A stretch of 64,000 nucleotides of DNA from Capronia americana. Taxonomy: Eukaryota; Ascomycota; Eurotiomycetes; Chaetothyriales; Herpotrichiellaceae. Made by a program: the position numbers and the translations under genes. This document shows positions 44,434 to 55,800 of the stretch, in pieces. Each line of letters begins with the position of its first letter. The stretch's first letter is position 1. The notes beneath the pieces are model-generated. The model was not told the DNA's origin. It saw nothing but the letters and a program-made list of their open reading frames with translations, and searched no databases. The DNA is taken from contig JADWQD010000005.1 in the NCBI GenBank assembly GCA_016110215.1, positions 744,001 through 808,000 of the forward strand, in the 5' to 3' direction.

Positions 44434-46858
44434 TCATCCTCCGAACGCGAACGACGATGGTGCGATTGAGTTCCCGAGGTCATGTTCCTGCGACGTGTAA
44501 GCGACCGTGACCCAAGACTGGGGGGCAACTGGGATTCTGGTTACCTTGATGTAATCACTTCCTTTCTCCATGTACTCAGCATGCGTGACACTGGCTCCCT
44601 GTCGGTCAACCTGGTCTGCCGAACTCCACCAGGAAGCTGCTCCTTTCCAAGCATCGAGGATAGGGTCACTCGCTTTCCGAACATTAACCGTGAAATCCGT
44701 AGGCATCGTGGCTATGAGCTCCTGCCTAAGTCGTTGCTCGAAGGTCGTAAACATGGTATTTCCGCCAGTGAGAAAGACATCCTTCAGCAGTGCCTGTTGC
44801 TGGTCAATGTCCGCAAACCGACCCATAACAATACCTTCGATAATTTCAACAAGGCCAGCTTGGTCGACTCCAGCAATACCTGGCTGGAATACCACCTCCG
44901 GTACTCTGATGCGTTCAACATTCAGATGGATCTGATTGCCTTCTCGCTGACTCTCGGGATCCGCAGGCCTCGCACCTCGAAGGAAGGCGTGCAACACGCT
45001 CTTCGTCCAATCGTTCTGTGCTTCGATAGTGTCCTTTTCTGAGAAATTTGGGTCAAATTGCAGGAGTTCGCTCTCCAAGGCCTTCAGAGCGGTAAGGGGG
45101 TCTTCTTCTGGCTCCTCGTCATCGCTTGCTGGTTCAGTGGCGACCGTCCGATAGACTCCCCAGTCTTCATCGTTCGCTCCGAAGTCGTCGTCATAGTCCC
45201 CTCCACCTCTGCGTTTTCGCTTTGGACCATCTGAAGCAAGGTTTGCCAAGGTTTTCATGCGCATCTGAGAAGCGATGCCTTTGCGATTACTGGAATCTGC
45301 TTTTTGCCTTGCCTGCTCCTTTATCTTTGCCAGTAACGACAGCCGCTGTTCTCGCCGCCCTGCGAGCCACTCGTCAAAGCGATTCTCGCGCGTCTCGCGA
45401 TCCTTTCTCTCTTCTTCTGCCACCCGTGCTCTCTCACGTTCCTTTTCCTGTTTGGCTCTTATCCTTGCTTCGACACCGGATCTCATGAGTCTCTGGTGTC
45501 GCTTCTGCTTGATACCCTCTTCGTCCAGTTGATCGTCGGGGACGTCGAGAAGCGGAAATTTCGTCAGCTGTTCTTCGAGGTTCTCTTCTTCTTCAGGAGC
45601 ACCCAACTCCTTATTCCTGGATTTACTGATTGACTTATCCAGGTCACGGACAATCCTCTCTAGCGCAGCCTCGTCTTTCAGCTCCTCATCATCCAGGATT
45701 CGTCGCTGCTCCTTCTTGGTCGGCGCGTTGATATAGTCATTGTGCAAATTCTGATAGTATTCCAACTGCTGTTCTTTCTTGATGAGCTTCTCAAGACGCA
45801 TTTTGGCCGCTTGCTCTTGAAGGCGTCGACCGGACTCCTTTTTCCGCTCTGCTATCCTAGCAAGCTCTTCGGCCGATTTCTCGACAACGACTTGCTCTGT
45901 GAAAGGATACTGGATGAGGATATCTCGATCCTCCTCGAGACCCGACCAATCCAGATACGTGGACAATTCTGTCACGTAATCCGTCGAAAGGTAGCAATAT
46001 TGTTTAATGTAGGTCTCCATCTGCTCGATAGTCATCTTACCAGGGAATATAGGATATTTCAGCCGCAATAGCTTCAACAAGAATTCTTGTGCCTGCGAGC
46101 CTCCCCAATTCAATCTTGCGCACATTTGCATCTGAGGTTTTCGATTCAAGACAGGTATGATGTGCGTCGAGGTATGGGATGACGAAACAATGAGCCCAGA
46201 TTGGCCTTTGTTTTGCCGATAGGAGAACAAACTGTCAATACCATAGGTGACACTCGGTGCACCGTAGCATTCGAAAAGCATTTCGTTCATCATTCTCCTG
46301 CTGTGGCCCATGTTCGCGACAGGCTCTGTGACGACCAGAGGCCTGCCCACACTACCTTCTCCGTTCACGCCCAGCTTCAGGAATATGTAGTCGTAGACGC
46401 CCTCCAAGATGTCCCAGTTTGTCGGGATGCTGGTGTGCTGTTCAAACGCCTGTCTGATCTGGCCACGCGTTGTAGCGTCTGCGTAGGCATCATAGCCTAC
46501 AAATGCGCAGTATTTATTGAACTTTCGGTCCTTGAACTTGGCCATGATCGGGGGAACGAGGAATCGGGGGGCTTTGTCGAAGGAGAAGCCGGCCTTGATA
46601 GTGCTGGCGCCTGTGCAGAGAAAGTCAACGTCCGTACCAATGTCTGGCTAGTGTCTTCTTACCATTGTCAATGACAATTGCGCTTTCCGATGGGGTCCCC
46701 GCACTCTGTTGATATCCGTCAGGCTTCGGAGGCTGCCAGCCTTTGAATGGGAAATCTGGAGCAGCATAAATCCGCGGCTGGGATAGCAGCTGAGACTCTG
46801 GAGGAGGCGTAGGGAGTCGGCGCTCCGCCGTGATGCGGGTGATTGATGTTATGGTCAT
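44434..46858 (-). CDS. ARP5: Actin-related protein 5, INO80 complex subunit
   Basis: Exon 1 is 46858-46663 and exon 2 is 46610-44434, with a 52-nt intron (GTAAGA donor, CAG acceptor); 790 aa. The start MTITSITRITAERR is the first ATG in frame after which the chain is continuous. The actin fold begins at SAIVIDNGASTIKAGFS (phosphate-1 loop) and resumes at the C-terminal end with KDVFLTGGNTMFTTFEQRL. Between them lies a long charged, coiled-coil insertion (about residues 330-600, many E, K, R, Q) that is diagnostic for Arp5. The C-terminus has DAWKGAASWWSS. Arp5 forms a module with Ies6 that couples ATP hydrolysis to nucleosome sliding by INO80. IES6 is 4.5 kb away at 51371. Confidence 0.94.
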
Positions 46859-47523
46859 CTTGCCATGTCCATTGCAAAAAGCTATCAACGTCAGATCCCT
46901 TGCTCGGGGAAGTATCGAGGAAAGTTATCTCGGCTGTCGTCGCTGACCAAAGCTGCACGCGATTGCTCAGAAATAAATTCGTGTTTGTTGCAGGCGTTGT
47001 GTCACTTGTCGCAATGAAAGGGAGATGTTCAGCAGGAATTAAATTCAGTTGGAGAGCGCGTCGAATGCGGAGAGTGTCCAAGCCGCGTCGGTCGAGGTCA
47101 GTGCTACATTCACCAGGATTTACTCCATACAGCACCTCAGACGGAACACAGTAAACTGCTCAACAGAGGTGCTGGAGAAAGGTAGCTGCAATTTGAGAAA
47201 AGTGTTGTAACATTTGGGTGCATCATAATACGGTGATGGAGATCTCTGGGGTAGCCACACTTTTGAATACACGCAGCCCACCATGTCATACTGAGGCTTC
47301 TTATCTGTCTATGCCGGAGAGGATTCTATCGAACAACCATCGCCGTTCCGACAGGAGAAGCCGCTGAGAAGTTGCCTTAATTTGCCCGTCTTGTGTCCCC
47401 TTTGGACAGACCGCTTTCGTGCATTCAAGCCCGTTACCAGGGCGTCCAATTCGCTTCAAGTCTGTCGCAGGGGCTTGCCTGCTGGTAGGGCTCTTCTTCC
47501 ATCGAGGGAAGCACTCTATGTTT
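46859..47523. other. intergenic region between DAD4 and ARP5 (both minus)
   Basis: It contains the DAD4 3' flank and the ARP5 promoter and leader. A 138-codon open frame starts at 47135 on the minus strand and runs past the ARP5 ATG in another frame. Confidence 0.45.
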
Positions 47524-47946
47524 TCATAGCGGATCTTTCAAGTTCTCCGTTGCTAGACGGGATTAACGCTGTTGTTCAACTGATGGTTGAATCTGTCTGT
47601 ACCTTCAAGGTGGAAAAGCACGTTCGACTGGTAATTCTTGAACATCTGAGCGACCAGTTCGACATTCATGTTCTGGATGTTGACCTCCTGCATGTAATAC
47701 TTGAGTCTTGCTCTCAGGCACTTCCCGATGGGCCCCTAACCTGCAAGTTTCTGTTCATCATCGTCACGGCTTCATTGAGTTTCTCCTGGGCATGCGATCA
47801 GTCTGAGCTGACGTGAAAGATTTGGCGCAAGCATACAATGTTTGTTATAATCCGCGACAGCAGAAGAGTCTGCTGCTGTTCGTGGGGGCTTTCCTGTTGC
47901 GAATACTTAGTCTGCGTCCGTCGCGATGTCAATCTAGACTTACCAT
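47524..47946 (-). CDS. DAD4: DASH complex subunit Dad4, five exons for 72 aa
   Basis: Exons are 47946-47944, 47893-47837, 47785-47741, 47687-47603 and 47552-47524; introns of 50, 51, 53 and 50 nt all have GT and AG ends. The sum of 219 nt gives 72 aa, the length of yeast Dad4. The first exon is the ATG alone, spliced at a GTAAGT. The chain reads M, then ESPHEQQQTLLLSRIITNI, EKLNEAVTMMNRNLQ, EVNIQNMNVELVAQMFKNYQ, SNVLFHLE and ATENLKDPL, which is the Dad4 family pattern throughout. DASH/Dam1 forms rings on microtubules and couples kinetochores to spindle tips. A minus-strand frame reading through the first donor is a shadow. Upstream at 48007-48018 are ACGCGT and TTTCGCG, boxes of the MCB and SCB type. 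Confidence 0.93.
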
Positions 47947-48538
47947 TATGCCGTGGGTTCATGGATAACAACAGGAGCGATTTACGGCCAAGGTGTTCAC
48001 TGGTCGACGCGTTTCGCGTTGGCGAGCGACGTGCCAAGACTCGCTCGGTACGCGGCAGCCAGTTGCTTCTACCTTTACCCATGATCCTTCCTTAACTCGA
48101 GATAATACGAGGCTCTCGGCTTCTTTCACACCTCTCTATTATTTATTACCCTTGACCTTTTGCTGCATCGGGCTGAAGCGCATGCTGATTAATTGAAGTA
48201 TTTGAGAAGCACCTCCCGCAACCCAGCCAGCGAAGGAGTAATAACCCTCTTCTCACGATCTATATGCGCCCATGCGCATTCGTCCAACAAGGCGTATAGA
48301 AACTTTCTCCCGAATCGGACGCAACGGCCTCGGCTCGGCGTTCTTGACCGATGCGATTGCATCATTTGGACAGAACAGTAAATGACTCTCCCCATTGAAG
48401 TGGACATAAGTCTGAGTACCATAAGCATTCGTCCTGACAAGGCTCATTTCTTCTGGCTTCTCTGATTTTAACCACATCTTTCATACGACCGAGGACGTTG
48501 ATTCTGTCTAAGTGAAGCAAGTTCGTGCAGATCGCGAA
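47947..48538. promoter_or_regulatory. divergent promoter region DAD4 / NmrA-like gene
   Basis: A 592-bp region between divergent starts. ACGCGT at 48007-48012 overlaps TTTCGCG at 48012-48018 (CGCGAAA on the DAD4 strand), about 60-70 bp upstream of the DAD4 ATG. The distance suits a leader or core promoter position. Confidence 0.4.
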
Positions 48539-49608
48539 ATGTCTCAAACAGGCTCCTCGCCGTGTAAGAAGCTATTAATCTTTGGGGCAACCGGGCTGAT
48601 TGGGAGCCGGATCACTCAAGAGATTGTTCGAAATAAGTCAAAGTTCGACAGGATAGCTATCTTCACCTCTCCTGGCACCTACGAATCCAAGGCAAGCGAG
48701 ATTCAGAAATTGAAGGATGAAGGAGTGGACATCATAGTGGGAGATGTAACCAATTCGGAGGATGTCAAAAAGGCCTACCAAGGTGAGGTCAGCGAAACGT
48801 ATCCTACCGTCCGTGTACTAAAGCACCTAGACATCGATACCGTGATATCTGCTGTTGGCAGGAACGTGATCGAACACCAGGTTGAACTGGTCCGTCTGGC
48901 CAACGAAAGTCCCTCCGTCCGCAGGTTCTTCCCGTCGGAGTACGGAACTGATATTGAATACGGCCCGGCTTCGGCCAATGAAAAGCCTCATCAGAAGAAG
49001 CTGAAGGTGAGAGCCGCATTGCGAGCCGCCGACAAGCTGGAATACACCTGCGTCGTTGTGGGACCTTACGCCGATGGTGAGCCAGGCCTCTACTTCGGCG
49101 CAAACAAGTCCGTCAAGGAAGCCGGAACTTTTGACGTGAAGAACAAAGAGGCTGTTTTGATCGGAGACGGGAACTTCAAGATCAGCTTTACTACGATGAA
49201 AGAGTGAGTCCCCTTCATCCCCTTCCGAAGCTCTAAAATAACACATCTCCCAGTGTCGGCAAGCTCGTCGTCTTGGCATTGACGCATCCAGAGGCAAGTC
49301 GGAACAAAGAGTTGCGCGTCAACTCATTCACAACCACCGACTCGGAGATACTGAAGGAGTTCGAGAAACAGACTGGTGGCCAACCGTGGAAAGTGAGCTA
49401 CACGAGTCTCGACACGCTCAAGAAGCTTGAGCAAGAAGCATGGGAAGCTGAAAAACCGTACGCCACGGTATTTACATTAAGAAGAATCTGGGCAGAGGGC
49501 GGTACCCTCTACGAGAAGCGAGACAACCATCTCATCGAGGGCGAAGGCGTGGTAGAGACATTAGCGGATGCTGTCGCCGAAGCGATCAAAGTCCAAATGT
49601 CAACATGA
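48539..49608 (+). CDS. NmrA-like/isoflavone-reductase-type NAD(P)-binding protein
   Basis: Exon 1 is 48539-49203 and exon 2 is 49254-49608 (50-nt intron, GTGAGT and CAG); 339 aa. I start at MSQTGSSPCKKLLIFGATG and not at the in-frame ATG nine codons upstream, because the Rossmann strand then begins close to the N-terminus as usual. The dinucleotide motif is GATGLIG. Further on are VISAVGRNVIEHQ, RRFFPSEYGTDIEYG and FTTMKDVGKLVVLALTHPEA (across the junction), which place it in the PCBER/isoflavone-reductase branch of the atypical SDR family. Fungal members include the nitrogen regulator NmrA, which binds but does not turn over NAD(P). Substrate or partner is unknown here. Confidence 0.88.
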
Positions 49609-50234
49609 TGAAGGACGATAGCAGAGCGGGAAGCCGACTTTGAGGAAGAGGTTTCAAATGAAGGAATCTCGAACAATTTCATCCTTGTCATTCGGTTTAC
49701 GTCCCATGCCAACCCGAACTCAGAGCTATCCGAGACTGCCCGCTGAATTTGCTACGTGCTGCTGCCGTGCCTTCGCCGATGCGAACTCACCAGTATGCAG
49801 ACCCCCAAGTAAATCGATGCGTATCCTGTTCGCCTTGCCTCAACAAACGAACCCAGAATAGCCACGCACTCAGACGGCCCAGATCTCTTTTCGACACCTG
49901 TCCGTGCTTCACTCACATGTGGCCAATACCATCCATACCAACCGACCTGCGGGGTCTAGTTGTGGTTTCCCGCTTATGCACACTAACTGTCCCTGGTCAC
50001 CCTGTACAAGTAATCGCACATCGAAAAGAGCGAGGTCGATCGATGCCGGAGGCTGCTGATGCAGCTCCATGATAATGCACATCATGGGACTAGTTCATGC
50101 CGGTAAATGATCGTTGCAGAATCGGTTCCACAAGTCTACCAATGCATTCTCGAGATGAAAGAGAGTCATGAAGGACAGTAGCTTGAGCATCCGGCAGAGT
50201 TATCTTCTCCCAGCAATCGCCGAAGTGCCATGAG
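49609..50234. other. intergenic region, nothing recognised
   Basis: Spacer between two plus-strand genes; no further exon or repeat is supported. Confidence 0.45.
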
Positions 50235-51047
50235 ATGGGGCAAGAAGCCTCCAAACCCGATCCGAATGCGCAGCTCCTGGTGATCGGATGTGGGATGTCC
50301 CGCACAGGTACCGCATCCTTCAGCGAAGCATTAAAGATACTGCTCGGAGGTCCAGTGTACCATGGAGGAAGTCAGCTGGTCGGTGCTGGTGAGAAGCATA
50401 TGCGCGACTGGACTGAATTGTGCAAGCACACACCCATCAAGAACGAAGAGGACAGGAAAATCGTACTCGACGGGCTCAAATCAATGGTGGCAGGGTACAC
50501 AGCCGTGACGGACCTACCTCCCATTCTTTTCACTGAAGAGCTGGTCGAACTCTTTCCCAACGCGCATGTCATTTGCACCATCCGGGATCCAGAAGCATGG
50601 TGGAACAGTGTGCGCGCGATCACCTCCAAGACGGATACCGAAGCGCGAGATGAGACCATTCTTCGCTTCGTGCTAGCGCTGGTGCCGACAATGAGATATT
50701 GGTACGCTTTCAACGTAGCACTGAAGAAAGGCCGCATGGGAGAGCTGTATTACTCCTCAGGGCACAAGCATCCCCATGCAGGACAGTATCAAGAGCATAT
50801 GGAGTACGTGACGAGAGTCGTGCCTCCTGAGAGGTTGAAGTTTTATGACGTGAAGGACGGGTGGGAGCCGTTGTGCAAGATCTTGGGCTGTGAAGTACCT
50901 GATGTTCCTTTTCCGCGCGTTAATGATGCAAAGGCAACGGACGCGATTGTCATGACACAGATCCGACGAGGTATCATGGCATGGGTTGGTGTTGGCTTGA
51001 GTGTCGGATTGTTAGCTTTCCTGGCTGGACGGAGATGGCGCAGGTGA
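50235..51047 (+). CDS. Sulfotransferase-fold P-loop protein with C-terminal membrane helix
   Basis: One exon, 270 aa. The N-terminal MGQEASKPDPN begins with Met-Gly, a possible myristoylation signal. The phosphosulfate-binding-like loop is VIGCGMSRTGTASFSEAL; a second signature is HVICTIRDPEAWWNSV, the 3'-phosphate-binding region of the family. The pattern is that of the large fungal group annotated as sulfotransferase-family (Sulfotransfer_4-like) proteins, for which substrates are mostly unknown. The last 25 residues are a hydrophobic helix (GIMAWVGVGLSVGLLAFLAG) followed by RRWRR, so the protein is probably tail-anchored with the domain facing the cytosol. The helix is directly visible; topology is inference. 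Confidence 0.85.
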   Translation: MGQEASKPDPNAQLLVIGCGMSRTGTASFSEALKILLGGPVYHGGSQLVGAGEKHMRDWTELCKHTPIKNEEDRKIVLDGLKSMVAGYTAVTDLPPILFTEELVELFPNAHVICTIRDPEAWWNSVRAITSKTDTEARDETILRFVLALVPTMRYWYAFNVALKKGRMGELYYSSGHKHPHAGQYQEHMEYVTRVVPPERLKFYDVKDGWEPLCKILGCEVPDVPFPRVNDAKATDAIVMTQIRRGIMAWVGVGLSVGLLAFLAGRRWRR

Positions 51048-51370
51048 CGAGCCATGGTGCACAGCTCGTAGTGAGCTCAGTTATGAATGTCATGAATGGT
51101 AATAACCCCCTGATATATGGTTGAACAAACTCCCAAAGAAAGCTGGAAAAGTCAAGTGGGTTTTGCGCAGTCAACCTCATACGAGTACAAGCATGCAGAT
51201 CGCGGTTCCCTTTCTGGGTTCTGGCATCGGTGGGACCTTGATCTACCGTCATCTGTGATTGTCCATATTCCATGCACAGTAACTCTGGTAAAGCTCTCAC
51301 ACTCCTAAAAGCCGCCCACAGGACTTTGACACCGATACAAGTCAATCTCCCAACCCTCTGAGCGCTCAAA
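51048..51370. other. short intergenic spacer
   Basis: A 323-bp spacer between tandem plus-strand genes; likely holds the IES6 promoter. Confidence 0.5.
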
Positions 51371-51982
51371 ATGCCCTCGACTCCAGGGCCACCCGACGAT
51401 TCCCACCAACAACTCCTCGACCAAATGGACATTTACTACACGCCTAAACCCTTTCGCAATCCTAACTGGAAGCCCAGCACACGACGAAACAAAAACACCA
51501 AGCAGATCATCTCCGAGTCGCAACGGAAGGAAGCCTCGGTGCTAGCAACACAGAACAACTCTGGCGCATCGACCCCTCTCCCTGCTACGGGCGCGAACTC
51601 GGATGGTGCAGCTACACCCGTGCATTCCTCTGCCGGCTCAAGGCCCGTGAACATGGCACAAGCGACGCAAAGTCTTAGCACGCTCGTCCTCGAGCGGAAT
51701 CTACAGAGGGACAAGGCCTCCGGTGGTGCGTTTCTAGGGCCTGCTGGGGGGCTGGCGCCAGGGCCAGCAGTCACATACACGAACATTGAGAGCGCGCCGA
51801 GTCTGCATCCTGCGAACCAGAAACGTTACTGCGACATCACGGGTTTACCGAGCAGGTACACAGATCCGAAGACAAAGTTGAGATACTACGACAAGGAGAT
51901 CTTTGCGGTGGTGAGGAGTTTGCCGCAAGGCGCACCGGATCAGTACCTGGCAGCGAGGGGCGCGAATGTTGTGTTGAAATGA
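51371..51982 (+). CDS. IES6: INO80 complex subunit Ies6 (YL1 C-terminal domain)
   Basis: One exon, 203 aa. The N-terminal part has the conserved stretch YYTPKPFRNPNWKPSTRRNK, then a Ser/Thr/Ala-rich linker. The C-terminal YL1_C domain (about residues 150-195) reads NQKRYCDITGLPSRYTDPKT then LRYYDKEIFAVVRSL. The CDITG and RYYDKEIF signatures are typical of Ies6. In yeast, Ies6 binds Arp5 and together they form the module that grips nucleosomes for INO80. Here ARP5 lies 4.5 kb upstream on the other strand. The length fits the fungal family. Confidence 0.93.
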   Translation: MPSTPGPPDDSHQQLLDQMDIYYTPKPFRNPNWKPSTRRNKNTKQIISESQRKEASVLATQNNSGASTPLPATGANSDGAATPVHSSAGSRPVNMAQATQSLSTLVLERNLQRDKASGGAFLGPAGGLAPGPAVTYTNIESAPSLHPANQKRYCDITGLPSRYTDPKTKLRYYDKEIFAVVRSLPQGAPDQYLAARGANVVLK

Positions 51983-52820
51983 GCGAGGGCAAAGAAGAGG
52001 CTGTATATAATACAAAAGAGCGATTCGTCCATTCCATGGGGACGACTACGATCCGCACATGCTGTCAGGCCATCTAAGTCAAGCCCATCCTACGGCCCGC
52101 ATACCTCTCGGTACAACGGTTCCAGGAAACGCTCCGGCTTAATTGTGGACTGTGTTATGTTGTTCTTCGCCAGGTTGACACGATACCGAATCCTCATGGG
52201 GAAGCAGAATCAGTTACAGCGACTTGGAAGAGCTGTGGTCATGGCGGGTTGTTACTTCGACACGGGTCTTCCAATCTGACACAGTTCCAGCTCTTGACCG
52301 GGGACGTTACTGGGGTGGAGAGGTCAAGCTCTCCTCTACTGTTGGCTAGGTACAGAACATCGAAGTCTGAGCATGAAGAAGAATTGCTGTGCTTGCAAGA
52401 GGTGCGAGAAGAAAGGGAGATGGATCTGAGACCTGCGGGTACAGATAGCATTTTCGGTGGTAAGAAGGTCGGACGCGCAGCGGAATCTATTGATTGTCAG
52501 TCGAGCATGCACACCGTACTGCTGTGCATAGATGAAGCATCGAGCTTTGTCTGTACAACCTCAAGGTGAATGAGGGTGGAGGGAACGTAAAGTAAAGTGA
52601 GATTAACTGAATGAAATGAAATTGGAAAAAAGAGTTGAACGTGTGGTCTCAGCTCGCATCTCCAAATCTCACTCCGCAGACTGGCCCGATCCGCCGACAA
52701 GGCGTCCCTGACTGCGGAGTTTACGATAATTCGAGATTCGTGCTTGGGTTCATGTTTACCATTGTCATAGACTAAGTCCTCCTTACCCGGACAGCCGCAA
52801 CTGATACCGCAAAGCTGGAT
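51983..52820. other. intergenic region, nothing firm
   Basis: Contains the IES6 3' flank and golgin promoter. A 35-codon minus-strand ORF (52090-52197) has slightly coding-like composition but no support. Confidence 0.45.
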
Positions 52821-55800
52821 ATGTTTCAGGTATGTACGCCTCGTCCGCACCCAAAGTCGCCAATCTGACCAAGTCGTCAGCGCCTCAAGGGCGCCATAGA
52901 CAGTCGCATAGCGGAAGAACAAGCGCGACAACGACAGGCTGCTCTAAGTGCCCAACAGACCACAAGGACCCCGCCTAGACGACGCCCACAAGCACAGAAT
53001 GGAGGCAGCCAAAGGACTGCATCTCGGCAGAGAGAGCAACAAAACAATGGCTCAACTGAGAAGGGACCAGACCCATCCGAGTTCGAGCCGGAGTTCGCCA
53101 TAGGGACGGATGAGAGTGCGGTACCGAGTCGGATAGCTACTCCACAGCCAGAGGGTACGGGCAAGGAGAAGGAGCAGGAGACGGAGAAAGAACTACCGGC
53201 CGGCGAAGATGGAGGGCTCACGCCAAATCTCGTGGAAAGCGCTGACAGCAAGACGTCAGAGACGAATGGTACCACCAATCCCACCACAGGCCACCTACGA
53301 CCGCAAGAGCTCCCGACTGAAGTGCGCGTGAAACTACGCAAGCTGGACCGTATGGAATCAAAATATGCAGATCTGCTCAAAGCATATCGGACCGCGCATG
53401 CACGAATTCAAGCGGTTGAGTCCTTTGAGGCCTCACTGCGCGAGAATACTCCTCTGACGAGTATAAATGACCCCAATGCTCTGGCGGAGTACCTGAACCA
53501 GATCAATCTGAAGACCGACATGGTCGTGGACGAGTTGAAGCGCGTTACAGCTGACAGAGACGACTACAAGAAGAAACTCCAAGCCTCCGAGGAAGATGCG
53601 AAGAAATTAATCGAAGAAGTGGCCGAACAGAAAAAGAAGTTAGAGTCGGCGAACTATCAGGGGCCGTCGGGGAATGACAAGAGTGCGACGGCTGGCAGCC
53701 CGCCAGCATCGGCAGAAGGTGACAACGCGTCGGTGAAGGAGGCCCCAGACTCTGAACAAGCAAAGTCACCTTCGAGCACGACTTCCCGCATCGCAAGCTT
53801 CTCTCTTTTCTCTCCTCGTCAGAAACCCTCGTCCCCGCCTGCACCGAAAGACACAGCCGAAGAATTCTTCTCGTATGAAGCCGAGCAGTCGAAGATCGAG
53901 ACCGAGTTGCAAGAACGTCAAGCTGAGGTGGAAGATCTGAAGAAACAAGTCACAAACCTAAAGGGAGATCTCAAGGTTGCTCGTGAATCGACTGAAAGCA
54001 TGGTGGAGAGCTTAGAGACCGCAACCCGCGAGCTCCATTCGCTCCGAGATGCAAAGGACAAGTTCGACGAGAGCAAGGCTGAGTTACAGAAGCGAATCGA
54101 AGAACTCGAGAGCTCAGCCGCTTCAAAGGCTTTGCACACAGACGAGGTGCAGAAAGAGCTTGAAAGCATGAAAGCGGAAAAGGATGGAGCAGTTTCACAA
54201 CTCCTGAGTCTCGAAACTCGCATCAAAGAGCTCGAGGCGGATAACAAAGAGCTCAGACAGCAGATCGAATCGATGGACAACAATACAAAGATACTCAACG
54301 AAAAGCTGTCTCAGAAGGATTCTGTCGTCAAAGACCTTGAGGATACATTGGCCATGTACAAGTCAGCCGAACGACAGGAAGCAGCCAAGCAGCAAGACGG
54401 TCAACCGAGCGAGAAGAAACTCGCCACCATGCAGGGAATCATGAACACTTTGCGCGGTCAACTCGACAAAGCCGAGAAGACAGTGGCTGAACTGAAGGCC
54501 GAGATCAAGTCCAACCATGAGGAGTACTCAAGCCGACCTTCTACAAAAGTTCTTGGCTTCCTAGACGAGAACACAAAATCGAAGCTTGACACCTTGAAGT
54601 CGCGGGAAGATGTCGTCAACTACCTCTCTGACAACTTCGGCTTGCAAAAACCTACTTCGTTAACTGCACCTGCCACACAATCGGTAACGCCCTCGCCAGC
54701 ACCGTCGGAAGCTGGCACTGGAGGCTCGAAAAAGAAGAACAAGAAAAAGAAGAAAGGCAAAGGACCGCAGCAGCCTGCTGAGGACGCAGCCGAAGCTGAT
54801 GCACCAGTCAAAGTATCCGAGAACCTGGCCGAAGTAGAAGACGCGGATTCCGCTGTAAACGACAGATCCTCTGACGATAAAATCTGTCAGCTCGAGCAAG
54901 AGATTTCCGAGCTGCGAGCAGAGCTGGCGGCCAAGGCAGACGTTTTCGAGCGACTCTCCCAGAAACTAAAAGACCAGGAGGAGCTTAAAGAAGAGATCGA
55001 GACTTTGCGCGACGATCTCTTACATCAAGGCGAAGAGCATGTCGAAGCTCGAGACGCATTGAAAGAGGCACAAACGCAAAAGAATGCTCTGCAAGAGTCT
55101 GTGGCCAGACTTGAAAAGGAGCTAGTTGAGACCCGCGCGGCAGTCGCCAGTGCCGCTGGCCGGGAGGAAGTCCACAAGGAGCTCGTCGGGCAATACGACG
55201 ACCTCAAGGTTAAGTTCTCAACACTCGAGCAAGATCTTGTAGCATCAGAGCAACTCGCGGCAGGCAGATTCAAGGACATCACCGACCTCAAGGAATTACT
55301 GGCCAAAGCACAACCCGAGCTGCGTAATCTTCGGAATGAAGTCGCCGAATTCAAGACCGCAAAGGACGACTTGAAGAACAAAATAGGCGAACTCACCCGT
55401 CTCGAAGCCCGCTACGAGGACATCAAAGCCGAGCTCAAAGGTCTCAGCAAGCGTCTCGGCGACAAGGACCTTGAAATTAAAGAGCTCAACCAAAAGATTG
55501 AGCAAGAAACCAGCACGCGAACCAAGCTCGAAAAAGACCTCGAGGCAGCGCAACTCAACCTACAGACCTCCGAAACACGCCGTCAGGAGGCAGCCACGTA
55601 TTCCTCCCAGCTCGAAAAGGACCTCGCACGCGCAAAAGAAGAATCGACAACGCTCCGTAACAAACTCCGGGACCTAGACGCGCAGCTATCCACCAACCAT
55701 CGCGACTTAGCTTCCCTGCGCGAGGAGCTAACTCTAAAAACGGCATTGCACACCTCCTCTCAGGCGCTCGTCTCCTCCCTGCGCGATCAGACCCACGAAC

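Noticed and set aside
47382..47816. 144-codon plus-strand frame
   Set aside because: It is the antisense shadow of DAD4, whose spliced minus-strand model matches the family end to end.
47798..48082. 94-codon minus-strand frame starting MGKGRSNW
   Set aside because: It reads through the GTAAGT donor of the DAD4 first exon; only its SPHEQQQTLLLSRIITN part is real.
52090..52197. 35-codon minus-strand ORF (MRIRYRVNLAKNN...)
   Set aside because: Looks slightly coding but no partner exon with compatible splice sites was found.
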